64,000 bases of DNA from Phycisphaeraceae bacterium. Its GTDB lineage: Bacteria > Planctomycetota > Phycisphaerae > Phycisphaerales > UBA1924. Positions 34,094-41,581 of this stretch are shown here, in pieces. The stretch is taken from contig JACKHE010000003.1 of NCBI GenBank assembly GCA_020639135.1, forward strand, positions 124,001 to 188,000, given 5' to 3'. Below the pieces are notes generated by a model. The model had not been told where the DNA came from. It ran no database searches and saw only the letters and a program-made list of their open reading frames with translations. The position numbers and the translations under genes were made by a program. The stretch's first letter is position 1. Every line of letters begins with the position of its first letter.

Positions 34094-34456
34094 CGAACAA
34101 CTCCCCAAAAGGCGACAGAACCGATCCCTTCTCGTATCGGCCTACCCAGCGGGGCGCTGAAGCCCCCGGAAGAACAGGACTTCATACCATGATCCTCGTC
34201 CGATAACACCCCTTTTTTCGAGATTTCCCGACATGCCAACGCCGATTTCGGCTTGAATCGGGACGCTTTTTCTGGTCAGGTAGGGTGGTCTCCGCTGTCT
34301 CGTTCCGGCGGGCTTTGTCGCATATCACCCTGAACGCCTGATTCTCTGGCCGGGTTGACACCGTGTTCACATCCGGCCCTCGGGGGGAATCTTGCCATCA
34401 CGACCCGCCGGACACCCGGCGGCGGACCGCCAACGCCGCCGATTGAGGATTTCCGC
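34094..34456 (+). other. Intergenic region between the lipoprotein and the first metalloprotease
   Basis: 363 nt separating divergent genes. It contains a TTGACA at 34355-34360 but no matching -10 at 15-19 nt, and a TAGGGT near 34278. No small gene or terminator was convincing. The open frame upstream of 34457 looks non-coding. Confidence 0.5.
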
Positions 34457-35914
34457 ATGCAACGCCCGATCGCCGCCCCCTCGATCACCCTGGCGGCCTC
34501 CGCCACGATCGCCGCCCTGTCGCTCGCCCCGGCCGCGCCGACCGCCACATCCACGCCGATCAGCGATGAGGCCTCGATGGCGCGCTGCATCGAGACCGGA
34601 TCCCTCGCGGCGATCTTCGCGCCCGGGACAGACCCCGAGGTCGTGATGCGGGTCTCGCAGATGATCCAGCTGGCCGGCAACGACCGCTTCTCCCCGGGCA
34701 CGCGGTGGCCCGGCGCCGACAACACGCCGGTTGTCATCACCTACAGCTATCCCTCCGACGGCATCACCGTCCCCAACGGCGTCGGTGGCGGCAGCCAGCC
34801 CAACGTGCTCCACGCCACTCTCGATGCGCAGTTCGGATCCGAGGCGGCCTGGAAGGCGCAGTTCGACGCCATCTTCCAGGACTGGTCCGACATCACCGGC
34901 AACACCTACGTTGAGGTCCCCGACGACGACGCGCCGATGGGCTCCTTCGGGCCCCTCGACGGCGGGTCGGGACGCGGCGACATCCGCATCACCTCGATCT
35001 CCATCGACGGCTCCTCGGGCATCCTCGCGTACAACTACTTCCCCACGCCGCTCGATGGCGACGGCGGCGACATGGTCATCGACTCCAACGAGAACTGGGC
35101 CAACCCCTCCGGCGGGTTCATCTTCTTCCGGAACACCCTCTCCCACGAGCACGGCCACGGCATGGGCCTCGGCCACGTCTGCCCCGCCGATCACACCAAG
35201 CTCATGGAGCCCTTCCTCAACTCCAACTTCGACGGGCCCCAGCACGACGACATCCGCGGCGCCACGTTCCTGTACGGCGATTACTTCGAGCCCGACAACA
35301 ACAGCGCTTCGGCGGGGTTCATCGGCGACTTCTTCACGCCCGGGAGCGAGCCCTTTGCGCTGATCGACATGGCGCTGCGGGACAACGCGGACGATGATTA
35401 CTACTCGTTCACCGTGAGCGGGCCCGGCTCCATCGACGTCGCGGTCGAGATCGTCGGCGACATCTACGAGAACCACACGCAGGATGCGCAGTGCGCGCCG
35501 AACGGGGTCACCTTCGATTCGTTCGTCCTGGTCGATCCCGATCTCGCCGTCCTCGACACCGACGGCGCCACGCCGCTCGCCTCCGTCAACGCCAACGGCT
35601 TCGGCGGCGACGAGACGCTCACGAGCGTCGCGCTCCCCGCCGCGGGGACGTACTACATCCGCGTCCAGTCCGTCGCCGCCAACGGCTCCGCCCAGATCTA
35701 CAACCTCAACGGCGCGGTCACCCTCGACAAGGTCGCCGTGGGCTGCGTCGCCGACCTCAACAGCGACGGCATCGTGGACACCGCGGACCTGGGCATCCTG
35801 CTCGGCGTCTTCGGGACCAGCAGCCCCGCCGCAGATCTCAACGGCGACATGACCGTGGACACCGCCGACCTGGGCATCCTGCTCGGCGTCTTCGGGACCT
35901 GCACCGAGGGCTGA
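34457..35914 (+). CDS. Exported matrixin-type metalloprotease with C-terminal dockerin repeats (copy 1)
   Basis: 485 residues. Signal peptide (cleavage somewhere in residues 25-32). The catalytic domain (about 85-290) has HEHGHGMGLGH (230-240), the HExxHxxGxxH zinc site of metzincins, and KLMEP as the Met-turn; the spacing fits the M10 matrixin clan. Just before the domain is FAPGTDPEVV, shared with copy 2. Residues ~290-430 form a beta-rich prepeptidase-like domain (AAGTYYIRVQS). The end carries two dockerin-type repeats, DLNSDGIVDTADLGILL and DLNGDMTVDTADLGILL, flanked by two Cys (GCVAD and FGTC) that may pair. ATG 34457 follows TGAGGAT. The next gene is a paralogue. Confidence 0.88.
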   Translation: MQRPIAAPSITLAASATIAALSLAPAAPTATSTPISDEASMARCIETGSLAAIFAPGTDPEVVMRVSQMIQLAGNDRFSPGTRWPGADNTPVVITYSYPSDGITVPNGVGGGSQPNVLHATLDAQFGSEAAWKAQFDAIFQDWSDITGNTYVEVPDDDAPMGSFGPLDGGSGRGDIRITSISIDGSSGILAYNYFPTPLDGDGGDMVIDSNENWANPSGGFIFFRNTLSHEHGHGMGLGHVCPADHTKLMEPFLNSNFDGPQHDDIRGATFLYGDYFEPDNNSASAGFIGDFFTPGSEPFALIDMALRDNADDDYYSFTVSGPGSIDVAVEIVGDIYENHTQDAQCAPNGVTFDSFVLVDPDLAVLDTDGATPLASVNANGFGGDETLTSVALPAAGTYYIRVQSVAANGSAQIYNLNGAVTLDKVAVGCVADLNSDGIVDTADLGILLGVFGTSSPAADLNGDMTVDTADLGILLGVFGTCTEG

Positions 35915-36004
35915 CCCATCGCCTTGATCGTCCACCCCCCGGTTCACGGCGGACCGGGTTTCCCGCATCCCTGATCCCAAACCCCAAGAGAGAGCCCTGA
36001 CATC

Positions 36005-37453
36005 ATGCAAAGACCACTCGCTTACACCGTTCTCGCCGGGACCGCCGCGATCGCGTGTTTCGCCGCCGTCGCGACCACCCACAACGGCGCCACACCCGCC
36101 GCGACCGACGAGCACGCCGGCCAGGTGATGTGCGTCGAGTTCGACAACGTCGCCGCGTGCTTCGCGCCCGGGACCGATCCGATGATCATCAAGATGGTCT
36201 CCGACGCGATCCAGAGCGTTGACAACTCGCGGTACCAGACCACCGGCCGCTGGCCGGGCTCCGCGGGCACGCCGGTCAACCTGACCTACAGCTTCCCCGC
36301 CGACGGTCTGAGCATCCCCAGCGGCGTCGGTGAAGGCACCGGCAGCAACTCCATCAACGCGACCATGACCTCGCGCTTCGGCTCCGTCGCCGCGGGCAAG
36401 GCCAAGTTCGCCCAGGCCTTCTCCCAGTGGGCCGCGCACACCGGCAACACCTACACCGAGGTCTCCGACGACAACGCCCCGTTCTTCAACTCCCCGGGCC
36501 CGCTCCACGGCGGCTCCGGACGCGGCGACATCCGCATCGCCGCCAAGTTCATCGACGGCGGCAGCGGCATCCTCGCCTACAACTTCTTCCCCGGCTCCAC
36601 CGGCGGCGACATGGTCATCGACCAGAACGAGAACTGGGGCAGCTCCTTCAACGACTTCCGCTTCTTCCGCAACACCATCACCCACGAGCACGGCCACGGC
36701 ATGGGCCTGCTCCACGTCTGCCCCATCCAGAACAACAAGCTGATGGAGCCCTTCCTCGCCACCAACTTCGACGGGCCCCAGCACGACGACATCCGCGGCG
36801 CCCAGTTCCACTACGGCGACCGCTTCGAGCCCAACAACAACGCCGGCTCCGCCACCTTCCTCGGCTTCTTCGACATGGACGGCTCCGCCAGCGAGACCTC
36901 GCTGAGCATCCGCACCACGTCGGGCGACACCGACTTCTTCTCCATCGACATGGACAACTCCGGCACGCTCGGCGTCACCGTCACCCCGACCGGGCTGACC
37001 TACACCCAGGGCCCCCAGACAGGCAGCTGCAACACCGGCTCCTCGACGAACTCGCTCACGCAGATCGACCTCGAGCTGACCGTGTTTGACACCAACGGGA
37101 CCACCGTCCTGGCCAGTGCCAACAACACCAACGCCGGCTCCAGCGAGTCGGTCAGCGGCGTCGTCCTCCCCGCCGCCGGGACCTACTACGTCAGCGTCAA
37201 GAGCGACACCACCATCGGCAGCGGCGCCGCCCAGCTCTACAACATCTCGCTGAGCGTCACCGTCGATGAGCTCGTTGCCTGCATCGCCGACCTCAACGGC
37301 GACGGCATCGTGGACACCGCCGACCTCGGCATCCTGCTCAACGATTTCGGCGGCCACGGCGCGCTCGCCAGCGATCTCAACGGCGACATGGTCGTGGACA
37401 CCGCGGACCTGGGCATCCTGCTCGGCGTCTTCGGGACCTGCACGACGATGTGA
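36005..37453 (+). CDS. Exported matrixin-type metalloprotease with C-terminal dockerin repeats (copy 2)
   Basis: 482 residues, the same layout as copy 1 and clearly its paralogue: signal peptide, an ACFAPGTDP segment, RWPGSAGTPV, the zinc site HEHGHGMGLLH near residue 230, KLMEP as Met-turn, a beta-rich domain with AAGTYYVSVKS, and two dockerin-type repeats (DLNGDGIVDTADLGILL and DLNGDMVVDTADLGILL) with flanking Cys. The last repeat is nearly identical at DNA level to that of copy 1. It lies 90 nt downstream with GAGAGAG before the ATG, so it is likely co-transcribed. The substrate-binding parts differ more than the zinc site, suggesting different targets. A bidirectional terminator follows at 37493-37535. 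Confidence 0.88.
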   Translation: MQRPLAYTVLAGTAAIACFAAVATTHNGATPAATDEHAGQVMCVEFDNVAACFAPGTDPMIIKMVSDAIQSVDNSRYQTTGRWPGSAGTPVNLTYSFPADGLSIPSGVGEGTGSNSINATMTSRFGSVAAGKAKFAQAFSQWAAHTGNTYTEVSDDNAPFFNSPGPLHGGSGRGDIRIAAKFIDGGSGILAYNFFPGSTGGDMVIDQNENWGSSFNDFRFFRNTITHEHGHGMGLLHVCPIQNNKLMEPFLATNFDGPQHDDIRGAQFHYGDRFEPNNNAGSATFLGFFDMDGSASETSLSIRTTSGDTDFFSIDMDNSGTLGVTVTPTGLTYTQGPQTGSCNTGSSTNSLTQIDLELTVFDTNGTTVLASANNTNAGSSESVSGVVLPAAGTYYVSVKSDTTIGSGAAQLYNISLSVTVDELVACIADLNGDGIVDTADLGILLNDFGGHGALASDLNGDMVVDTADLGILLGVFGTCTTM

Positions 37454-37492
37454 TCGCTCCGGGGGCTGACCCCGTTCGCATCCGATGACAAC

Positions 37493-37535
37493 ACAACGCC
37501 CGGGCCTGCGATGGGCCCGGGCGTTGTTGTTTGTT
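37493..37535 (+). terminator. Strong terminator between convergent genes
   Basis: A 14-bp perfect stem ACAACGCCCGGGCC (37493-37506) / GGCCCGGGCGTTGT (37514-37527), followed by TGTTTGTT on the plus strand. It serves the protease operon, and probably also the cyclophilin gene on the minus strand. Confidence 0.85.
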
Positions 37536-37588
37536 CACGGCGAGTCGGGGCGCGCCGGACGCGACCCGGCGCGTCCGGGGGTGAGCGA

Positions 37589-38563
37589 TCAACGCTCCTC
37601 CGGGATCGGCTCGGGGCGCTCCACGCAGGCGGGGCGGTCGTCGTAAGGCGGCGCCGGGACGGTGTACGCCCTGGTCACCACCGGCGGGCTCGCCGCCCGG
37701 CCGCTCTCGTCCGTCGGGGTCTGCTCCATCCTGATCAGCGTGTCGGCCCCCCTGACGGCGCAGCCGAAGCTCGTGTACTGCCCGTCCAGGAACTGCGTCC
37801 CCGGCCTGCTCAGGCACAGGAAGACCTGGGAGCCGTTGGTGTTGGGGTCGGGTGTCCGCGCCATCGAGATCACGCCGAAGTCGTGGGGGAGGTCCGAGGG
37901 CTCAAGGTCGATCATCCGCCCCGGCCCGCCGTTGCCCATGCCGGTGGGGTCGCCGAACTGCACGACGAACGGGTGCCCGTTGCTGGTCATGGCGACGATC
38001 CGGTGCACCTGGATGTCGGTGTAGAAGCCGCCCTCGACCAGGTCGAGGATGTGCCGGCAGGTGTTGGGCGCCTTGTCGGGGCGGAGGGCGATCTCGATCT
38101 CGCCCTCGGTCGTCTCGAAGACGATGTGCTTGTCGGTGTACGCGCGCACGCCGGAGTACGCGCGGTTCTTGTCGGGGGAGAACGTGACGCCGCCCTTGCC
38201 GGGGATCGCCGTCCTGGGCGTGAGCATCGGCACGAGCACGACCGGCGGGCCGATCTGCTTGCCCCCGACGACGAGCTGCGCCAGCAGCGTCTCGGGGTTC
38301 GCCGATGTCCAGAGCACCGGGAAGAGGCTCGCCAGGTCCACCCCGCCCCGCGCCGCCGCGGCCGTCGAGACCTCCTCGCCTGACCCGGGGTTGATCAGCG
38401 CGATCTCGATCGCCCCGCCGGCGCCCGGCGGTGTGCTGACCGTCATCGGGATCGAGCGGTTGATGCCGTAGTACTCCCGGTTTGGGGTGAGCTGGGCCCT
38501 CGCCGGGGAGGCCACGAGGCACGCCCCGAAGAACATCACCAGCGCCAGACAGACCTTCTTCAT
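37589..38563 (-). CDS. Exported peptidyl-prolyl cis-trans isomerase, cyclophilin type
   Basis: 324 residues. Signal peptide (basic MKKV, hydrophobic core, cleavage near SPARAQ). The cyclophilin domain occupies about residues 150-290: VFETTEGEIEIAL, the catalytic HRIV in place of FHRV, QFGDPTGMGNGGPG, MARTPDPNTNGSQVF and FLDGQYTSFG. Catalytic Arg and Gln are present. The first ~125 mature residues are a separate beta-rich region of unknown role, and the end is Pro-rich. It is probably a periplasmic folding helper. ATG 38563 is supported by AGAGGAT and gives the signal peptide. Other exported proteins are encoded on both sides. Confidence 0.9.
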   Translation of the reverse strand: MKKVCLALVMFFGACLVASPARAQLTPNREYYGINRSIPMTVSTPPGAGGAIEIALINPGSGEEVSTAAAARGGVDLASLFPVLWTSANPETLLAQLVVGGKQIGPPVVLVPMLTPRTAIPGKGGVTFSPDKNRAYSGVRAYTDKHIVFETTEGEIEIALRPDKAPNTCRHILDLVEGGFYTDIQVHRIVAMTSNGHPFVVQFGDPTGMGNGGPGRMIDLEPSDLPHDFGVISMARTPDPNTNGSQVFLCLSRPGTQFLDGQYTSFGCAVRGADTLIRMEQTPTDESGRAASPPVVTRAYTVPAPPYDDRPACVERPEPIPEER

Positions 38564-38842
38564 GGTTGATTCATCCTCTGAGGTATGTGATTCGCATCGG
38601 CGGGCCGACCGGGATTGGTCCGCCCGGGTGATCGGCCGCGTCATGCCGGAACAGCGCCGTCGGTTCGTCGGTGATCGACGCCGGATCCCCGGCACGAGGC
38701 TGATACACGGTATTCGACCTCCGGGTTCAGCGTCGAGCCCCGGCGTGCGCGAATCTCGCGTTCATGCCGTGCCGGCCCACCGGCGCAGCGATCGCGTTCT
38801 CGGGGGGGCCGATGGGGATCAGGGCGATGTTCTGGGGATGGA

Positions 38843-39661
38843 TCAGCGGCTGTTGAGCTCACCCGGGGCGCCGAGCCTGCTCGGGTTCGGGTCGCCGTTG
38901 GGCGTGTTCGGGCCGTCGAACATCCCGGGCTGGGGCCCGCCCTCGTCGAGCATCTGCCACACCGCCGCGGCGCCGAACCGGCCGCCGAAGAAGCCCTCAT
39001 CCGTCTCGGGCAGCAGCGAGTAGAGGTAGCCGTGCTCGTCGTTGTACCAGGCGACGCTGATATCGCCGTTGAGGACGTTGTTGCCGGTGACATGGTTGTA
39101 GTCGGAGGTGGTGCGGAGCCCGTCGGTGACCAGCACGGTCCTCGAATCCATCTTGGCGAGGTCGCGCTCTGCATCCCCGACCGGCCTGTAGTTGTAGTTT
39201 CCGATGATCTCGTCGCCGAGATTCCGCCAGTTGTCCTCGTACACCTCGTGGGCGTGATGACCGGTGTGGCTGGGGCAGTAGAAGACGCCCTCGGCGTTGA
39301 TGTGGTCGTTCAGCATCAGCCAGCCGAGGCCCTCCCAGTTGTTGACATAGCCGCCGCCGAGGTGCAACTGCATCATCTCGGTGGGGCGCTGGAAATAGTC
39401 CTCGCTGTCGCCGTACGCGCTGGGCGGGATCATGCTGGTGTGATCCTCGGCGTACAGGGTGATGCCCAGCCCGATCTGCTTCAGGTTCGATTGGCAGATC
39501 ACCCGGCGTGCGCCCTCGCGGACATGCGCCACGCTGGGGAGCAGGATTCCGATGAGCACGGACATCACCGCGATCGAAACGAGGATGTCAACCAGCGAAA
39601 ACGCCCGGCGCACCGACGGCGCGCAACATGGTGTGGTTCTGGTTGAGCTCTGAATCAACAA
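38843..39661 (-). CDS. Prepilin-type protein of the planctomycete DUF1559 kind
   Basis: 272 residues. An 18-residue leader ending in VRRA precedes FSLVDILVSIAVMSVLIGIL, then a long helix with CQSNLKQIGLGITLYAEDH, the typical DUF1559 pattern. Asp replaces Glu at +5, which is unusual. The C-terminal part contains conserved Trp and Gly segments but no final H-x9-DG motif. The likely start is TTG 39661, with GGGAG 7 nt upstream; a GTG just before RRAFSLV would leave too short a leader. There are 279 nt between its stop and the cyclophilin start. Function unknown; such proteins are numerous in planctomycetes. Confidence 0.75.
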   Translation of the reverse strand: MLIQSSTRTTPCCAPSVRRAFSLVDILVSIAVMSVLIGILLPSVAHVREGARRVICQSNLKQIGLGITLYAEDHTSMIPPSAYGDSEDYFQRPTEMMQLHLGGGYVNNWEGLGWLMLNDHINAEGVFYCPSHTGHHAHEVYEDNWRNLGDEIIGNYNYRPVGDAERDLAKMDSRTVLVTDGLRTTSDYNHVTGNNVLNGDISVAWYNDEHGYLYSLLPETDEGFFGGRFGAAAVWQMLDEGGPQPGMFDGPNTPNGDPNPSRLGAPGELNSR

Positions 39662-39751
39662 CGGCAGACTCCCGAGCGGGGTGTCCTTGAATACAGAAGC
39701 CTACCACGAGTCTCCCGGGGGAAACAAGGGTTTATTCTCGGGCACCTCTTC

Positions 39752-39939
39752 TTTTCGACGATTCGCGCGTGATTCAGGTTCAAAATGGGGAAATTTGACC
39801 TGTCCCGAAGAACCGAGTAAAATACGAACAAATAGGCGCAATGCTTGCGTCCGGAAACATCGACGGCTCGCAAGTCCAGCGGTTTCAGAACTTCACGGTG
39901 ACCTGGGGATTCCACTGGCATCGTATTTTTCGACGATTC
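39752..39939 (+). repeat. 13-nt direct repeat flanking the sigma factor promoter
   Basis: TTTTCGACGATTC occurs at 39752-39764 and again at 39927-39939, 175 nt apart. One copy is upstream of the -35 element and the other lies in the leader. Confidence 0.6.
39795..39823 (+). promoter_or_regulatory. Near-consensus promoter of the ECF sigma/anti-sigma operon
   Basis: TTGACC (39795-39800), a 17-nt spacer and TAAAAT (39818-39823): 5 of 6 matches in each box. It looks like a housekeeping promoter, not an ECF-type autoregulated one. Confidence 0.65.
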
Positions 39940-40050
39940 CGGACAACTCTGAAGGATCCAATCCCGGGGCGCATCCGTAGAATAGAGGCGTCCGGAGGAC
40001 CGCGAGGTCTCGCCGTCTGCCGGGTGTTGTGGTGGAAGGACATCAGCGCG

Positions 40051-40623
40051 ATGGACGCTCGCCAGAAGCAAGCCGATCAGCGGCTCATGGACCGCGTCGC
40101 CCAGGGCGATGAACAGGCCGTGGGCGAGTTGTACGACCGGTTTGGCTCGCTCGTCTATCGGATGGCCTACCAGATGATGCCGACCGCCTCAGACGCCGAT
40201 GATGCGGTGCAGGAGGTGTTTATCAGACTGTGGAAGAGCGCCGACCGATACGACGCTTCAAGAGCCGCGCTCTCGACCTGGGTGGTTCTGCTGACCCGGC
40301 GCCGGCTCGTGGATCGGCTCCGGCGATCGAGGGCGCGTGTGAAAGCGTCCTTCACGATTGAGGAACAATGGTCGGGCGAGGTGGACGGCAAGGCGCCGGA
40401 AACTGAAGTGGAAAACTCCGAACGATTCGCAACGCTCATGAAGCGGATCGAGGCGCTCCCCGAGCTGCAGCGCACGGTGCTGACCAGGGCGTACCTCAAG
40501 GGACAGACATTGCGGCAGATCGGGGAGGACCTCGACAGGCCGCTCGGAACGATCAAATCAACCCTCAGCCGGGCCCTGAGCAGGTTGCGAGAACGAGCAG
40601 TGATTGAGGACTTGGCATCATGA
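40051..40623 (+). CDS. ECF-family RNA polymerase sigma factor
   Basis: 190 residues, the normal ECF length. Region 2 (about residues 20-85) has YDRFGSLVYRMAYQMM and DADDAVQEVFIRLWKS; region 4 (about 130-185) has LPELQRTVLTRAYLKG and LRQIGEDLDRPLGTIKSTLSRAL, the helix-turn-helix for -35 recognition. ATG 40051 is supported by GGAAGGA upstream; the open frame from 39841 is not conserved-looking. Its stop overlaps the anti-sigma start (ATGA). Expression probably comes from the promoter at 39795. Target genes cannot be read from the sequence. Confidence 0.92.
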   Translation: MDARQKQADQRLMDRVAQGDEQAVGELYDRFGSLVYRMAYQMMPTASDADDAVQEVFIRLWKSADRYDASRAALSTWVVLLTRRRLVDRLRRSRARVKASFTIEEQWSGEVDGKAPETEVENSERFATLMKRIEALPELQRTVLTRAYLKGQTLRQIGEDLDRPLGTIKSTLSRALSRLRERAVIEDLAS

Positions 40624-41426
40624 CTCTGAAGACCCACGAAATCCTGGAGCTCGCGCGTCTCGACGCCATGGGCATGCTGGACGAAGACGAGCGGGTCGTT
40701 TTCGAGCAGGCGTTCCGGCACGCCTCCCCGGCGTTGCAGGACCAGATCCGCAGGGAGCAGAACCGCCTGACCGACATCGGCGACCTCCTCCCGGACGTCG
40801 ATCCGCCGCAGGATCTCCGCGCGCGGGTCATCCTCCGCGTCCGCGAGGCGGTGAGCGCCGTCGCGGGCCGCAACGCCGACGTGATCGCCCGGATCGAGCC
40901 CCTGGCGATCAACATGCGCCGCAACGTCACGCCCCTGTGGCGCGCCGCGTGCATCGGCTTCGCGACGGCGACCGTCGTGCTCCTGGGCTTCGCCTTCAAC
41001 CAGCAGTCCACCTACGACAACGCCCTCCAGGCGCTGCGCAACGGCGAGCTCGCCGAGCAGATCTCCCGTCAGCTCGGCCCGCAGTTCAAGGATGTCCTCT
41101 TCAGCCCCACCGCCGACAAGGTCAACTTCGTTCCCGTCGCCGACGCCAGCGCCGCGGCCAAGTCCGGGAGCGCCGTGGTCTTCATCGACCGTGAGAAGGA
41201 AGTCGCGCTCCTCGTCTGCACGAACCTGCCCAAGGTCGATGGCCAGTACGCCCTCGTGATCACCAACGACAAGGGGGAGATCATCTCCACCGTCGCGACC
41301 TTCGAGAGCGGCGGGGAGCTCAACAGCCAGCCGCTCCCGAACAACATCGCCCCCAGCGATCGCTTCGCGATCTACGCCATGGACACTTCCAGCGAGCCCG
41401 CCCGGCAGGTGCTCGTGAGTCTCTGA
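40620..41426 (+). CDS. Anti-sigma factor, RskA-like, single-pass membrane protein
   Basis: 268 residues. An N-terminal cytoplasmic anti-sigma domain of helices (about 1-95: HEILELARLDAMGMLDEDE) without the zinc-binding HxxxCxxC. One membrane segment near 103-123 (WRAACIGFATATVVLLGFAF) and a periplasmic beta-rich domain that ends in AIYAMDTSSEPARQVLVSL, similar to the RskA/anti-sigma-K C-terminal domain. Translationally coupled to the sigma factor by a 4-nt overlap. Release presumably needs regulated proteolysis. A terminator follows at 41511. Confidence 0.85.
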   Translation: MTLKTHEILELARLDAMGMLDEDERVVFEQAFRHASPALQDQIRREQNRLTDIGDLLPDVDPPQDLRARVILRVREAVSAVAGRNADVIARIEPLAINMRRNVTPLWRAACIGFATATVVLLGFAFNQQSTYDNALQALRNGELAEQISRQLGPQFKDVLFSPTADKVNFVPVADASAAAKSGSAVVFIDREKEVALLVCTNLPKVDGQYALVITNDKGEIISTVATFESGGELNSQPLPNNIAPSDRFAIYAMDTSSEPARQVLVSL

Positions 41427-41510
41427 TCGGAACATCACACACACCACCGACCGCAACCGGTCGCCCCCCGATCTTCACGGTCGGGTTGCTCGACCCACAG
41501 GACCAAACGC

Positions 41511-41545
41511 AAACCCCGCAGGCGCACCGCCCGCGGGGTTTTTCG
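41511..41545 (+). terminator. Rho-independent terminator after the anti-sigma gene
   Basis: A 9-bp stem AAACCCCGC (41511-41519) / GCGGGGTTT (41533-41541) continuing into a run of T. It lies between convergent genes and is better suited to the plus strand. Confidence 0.75.
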
Positions 41546-41581
41546 TTATGCGTGCCATCCCGTGTCGGCCGTCCGTCAGAC

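Larger units (their letters stand above)
39662..40050 (+). other. Intergenic region and long leader of the ECF sigma factor gene
   Basis: 389 nt, more AT-rich than its surroundings. It contains a near-consensus promoter (39795-39823) and a 13-nt direct repeat (39752-39764 and 39927-39939). From the predicted start site to the sigma ATG is about 220 nt. No terminator-like hairpin was found in the leader. Confidence 0.6.

Noticed and set aside
34355..34383. Perfect TTGACA as a promoter for the metalloprotease operon
   Set aside because: No TAnnnT element lies 15-19 nt downstream, so it cannot be called a promoter on sequence alone.
34367..37357. Open minus-strand frame of 996 codons opposite the two metalloproteases
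   Set aside because: A shadow of the plus-strand genes, spanning both and their intergenic gap; no motif and no ribosome binding site.
39841..40050. N-terminal extension of the ECF sigma factor from ATG 39841
   Set aside because: The extra 70 residues have no resemblance to sigma factors, whereas ATG 40051 gives the standard length and has a good ribosome binding site.
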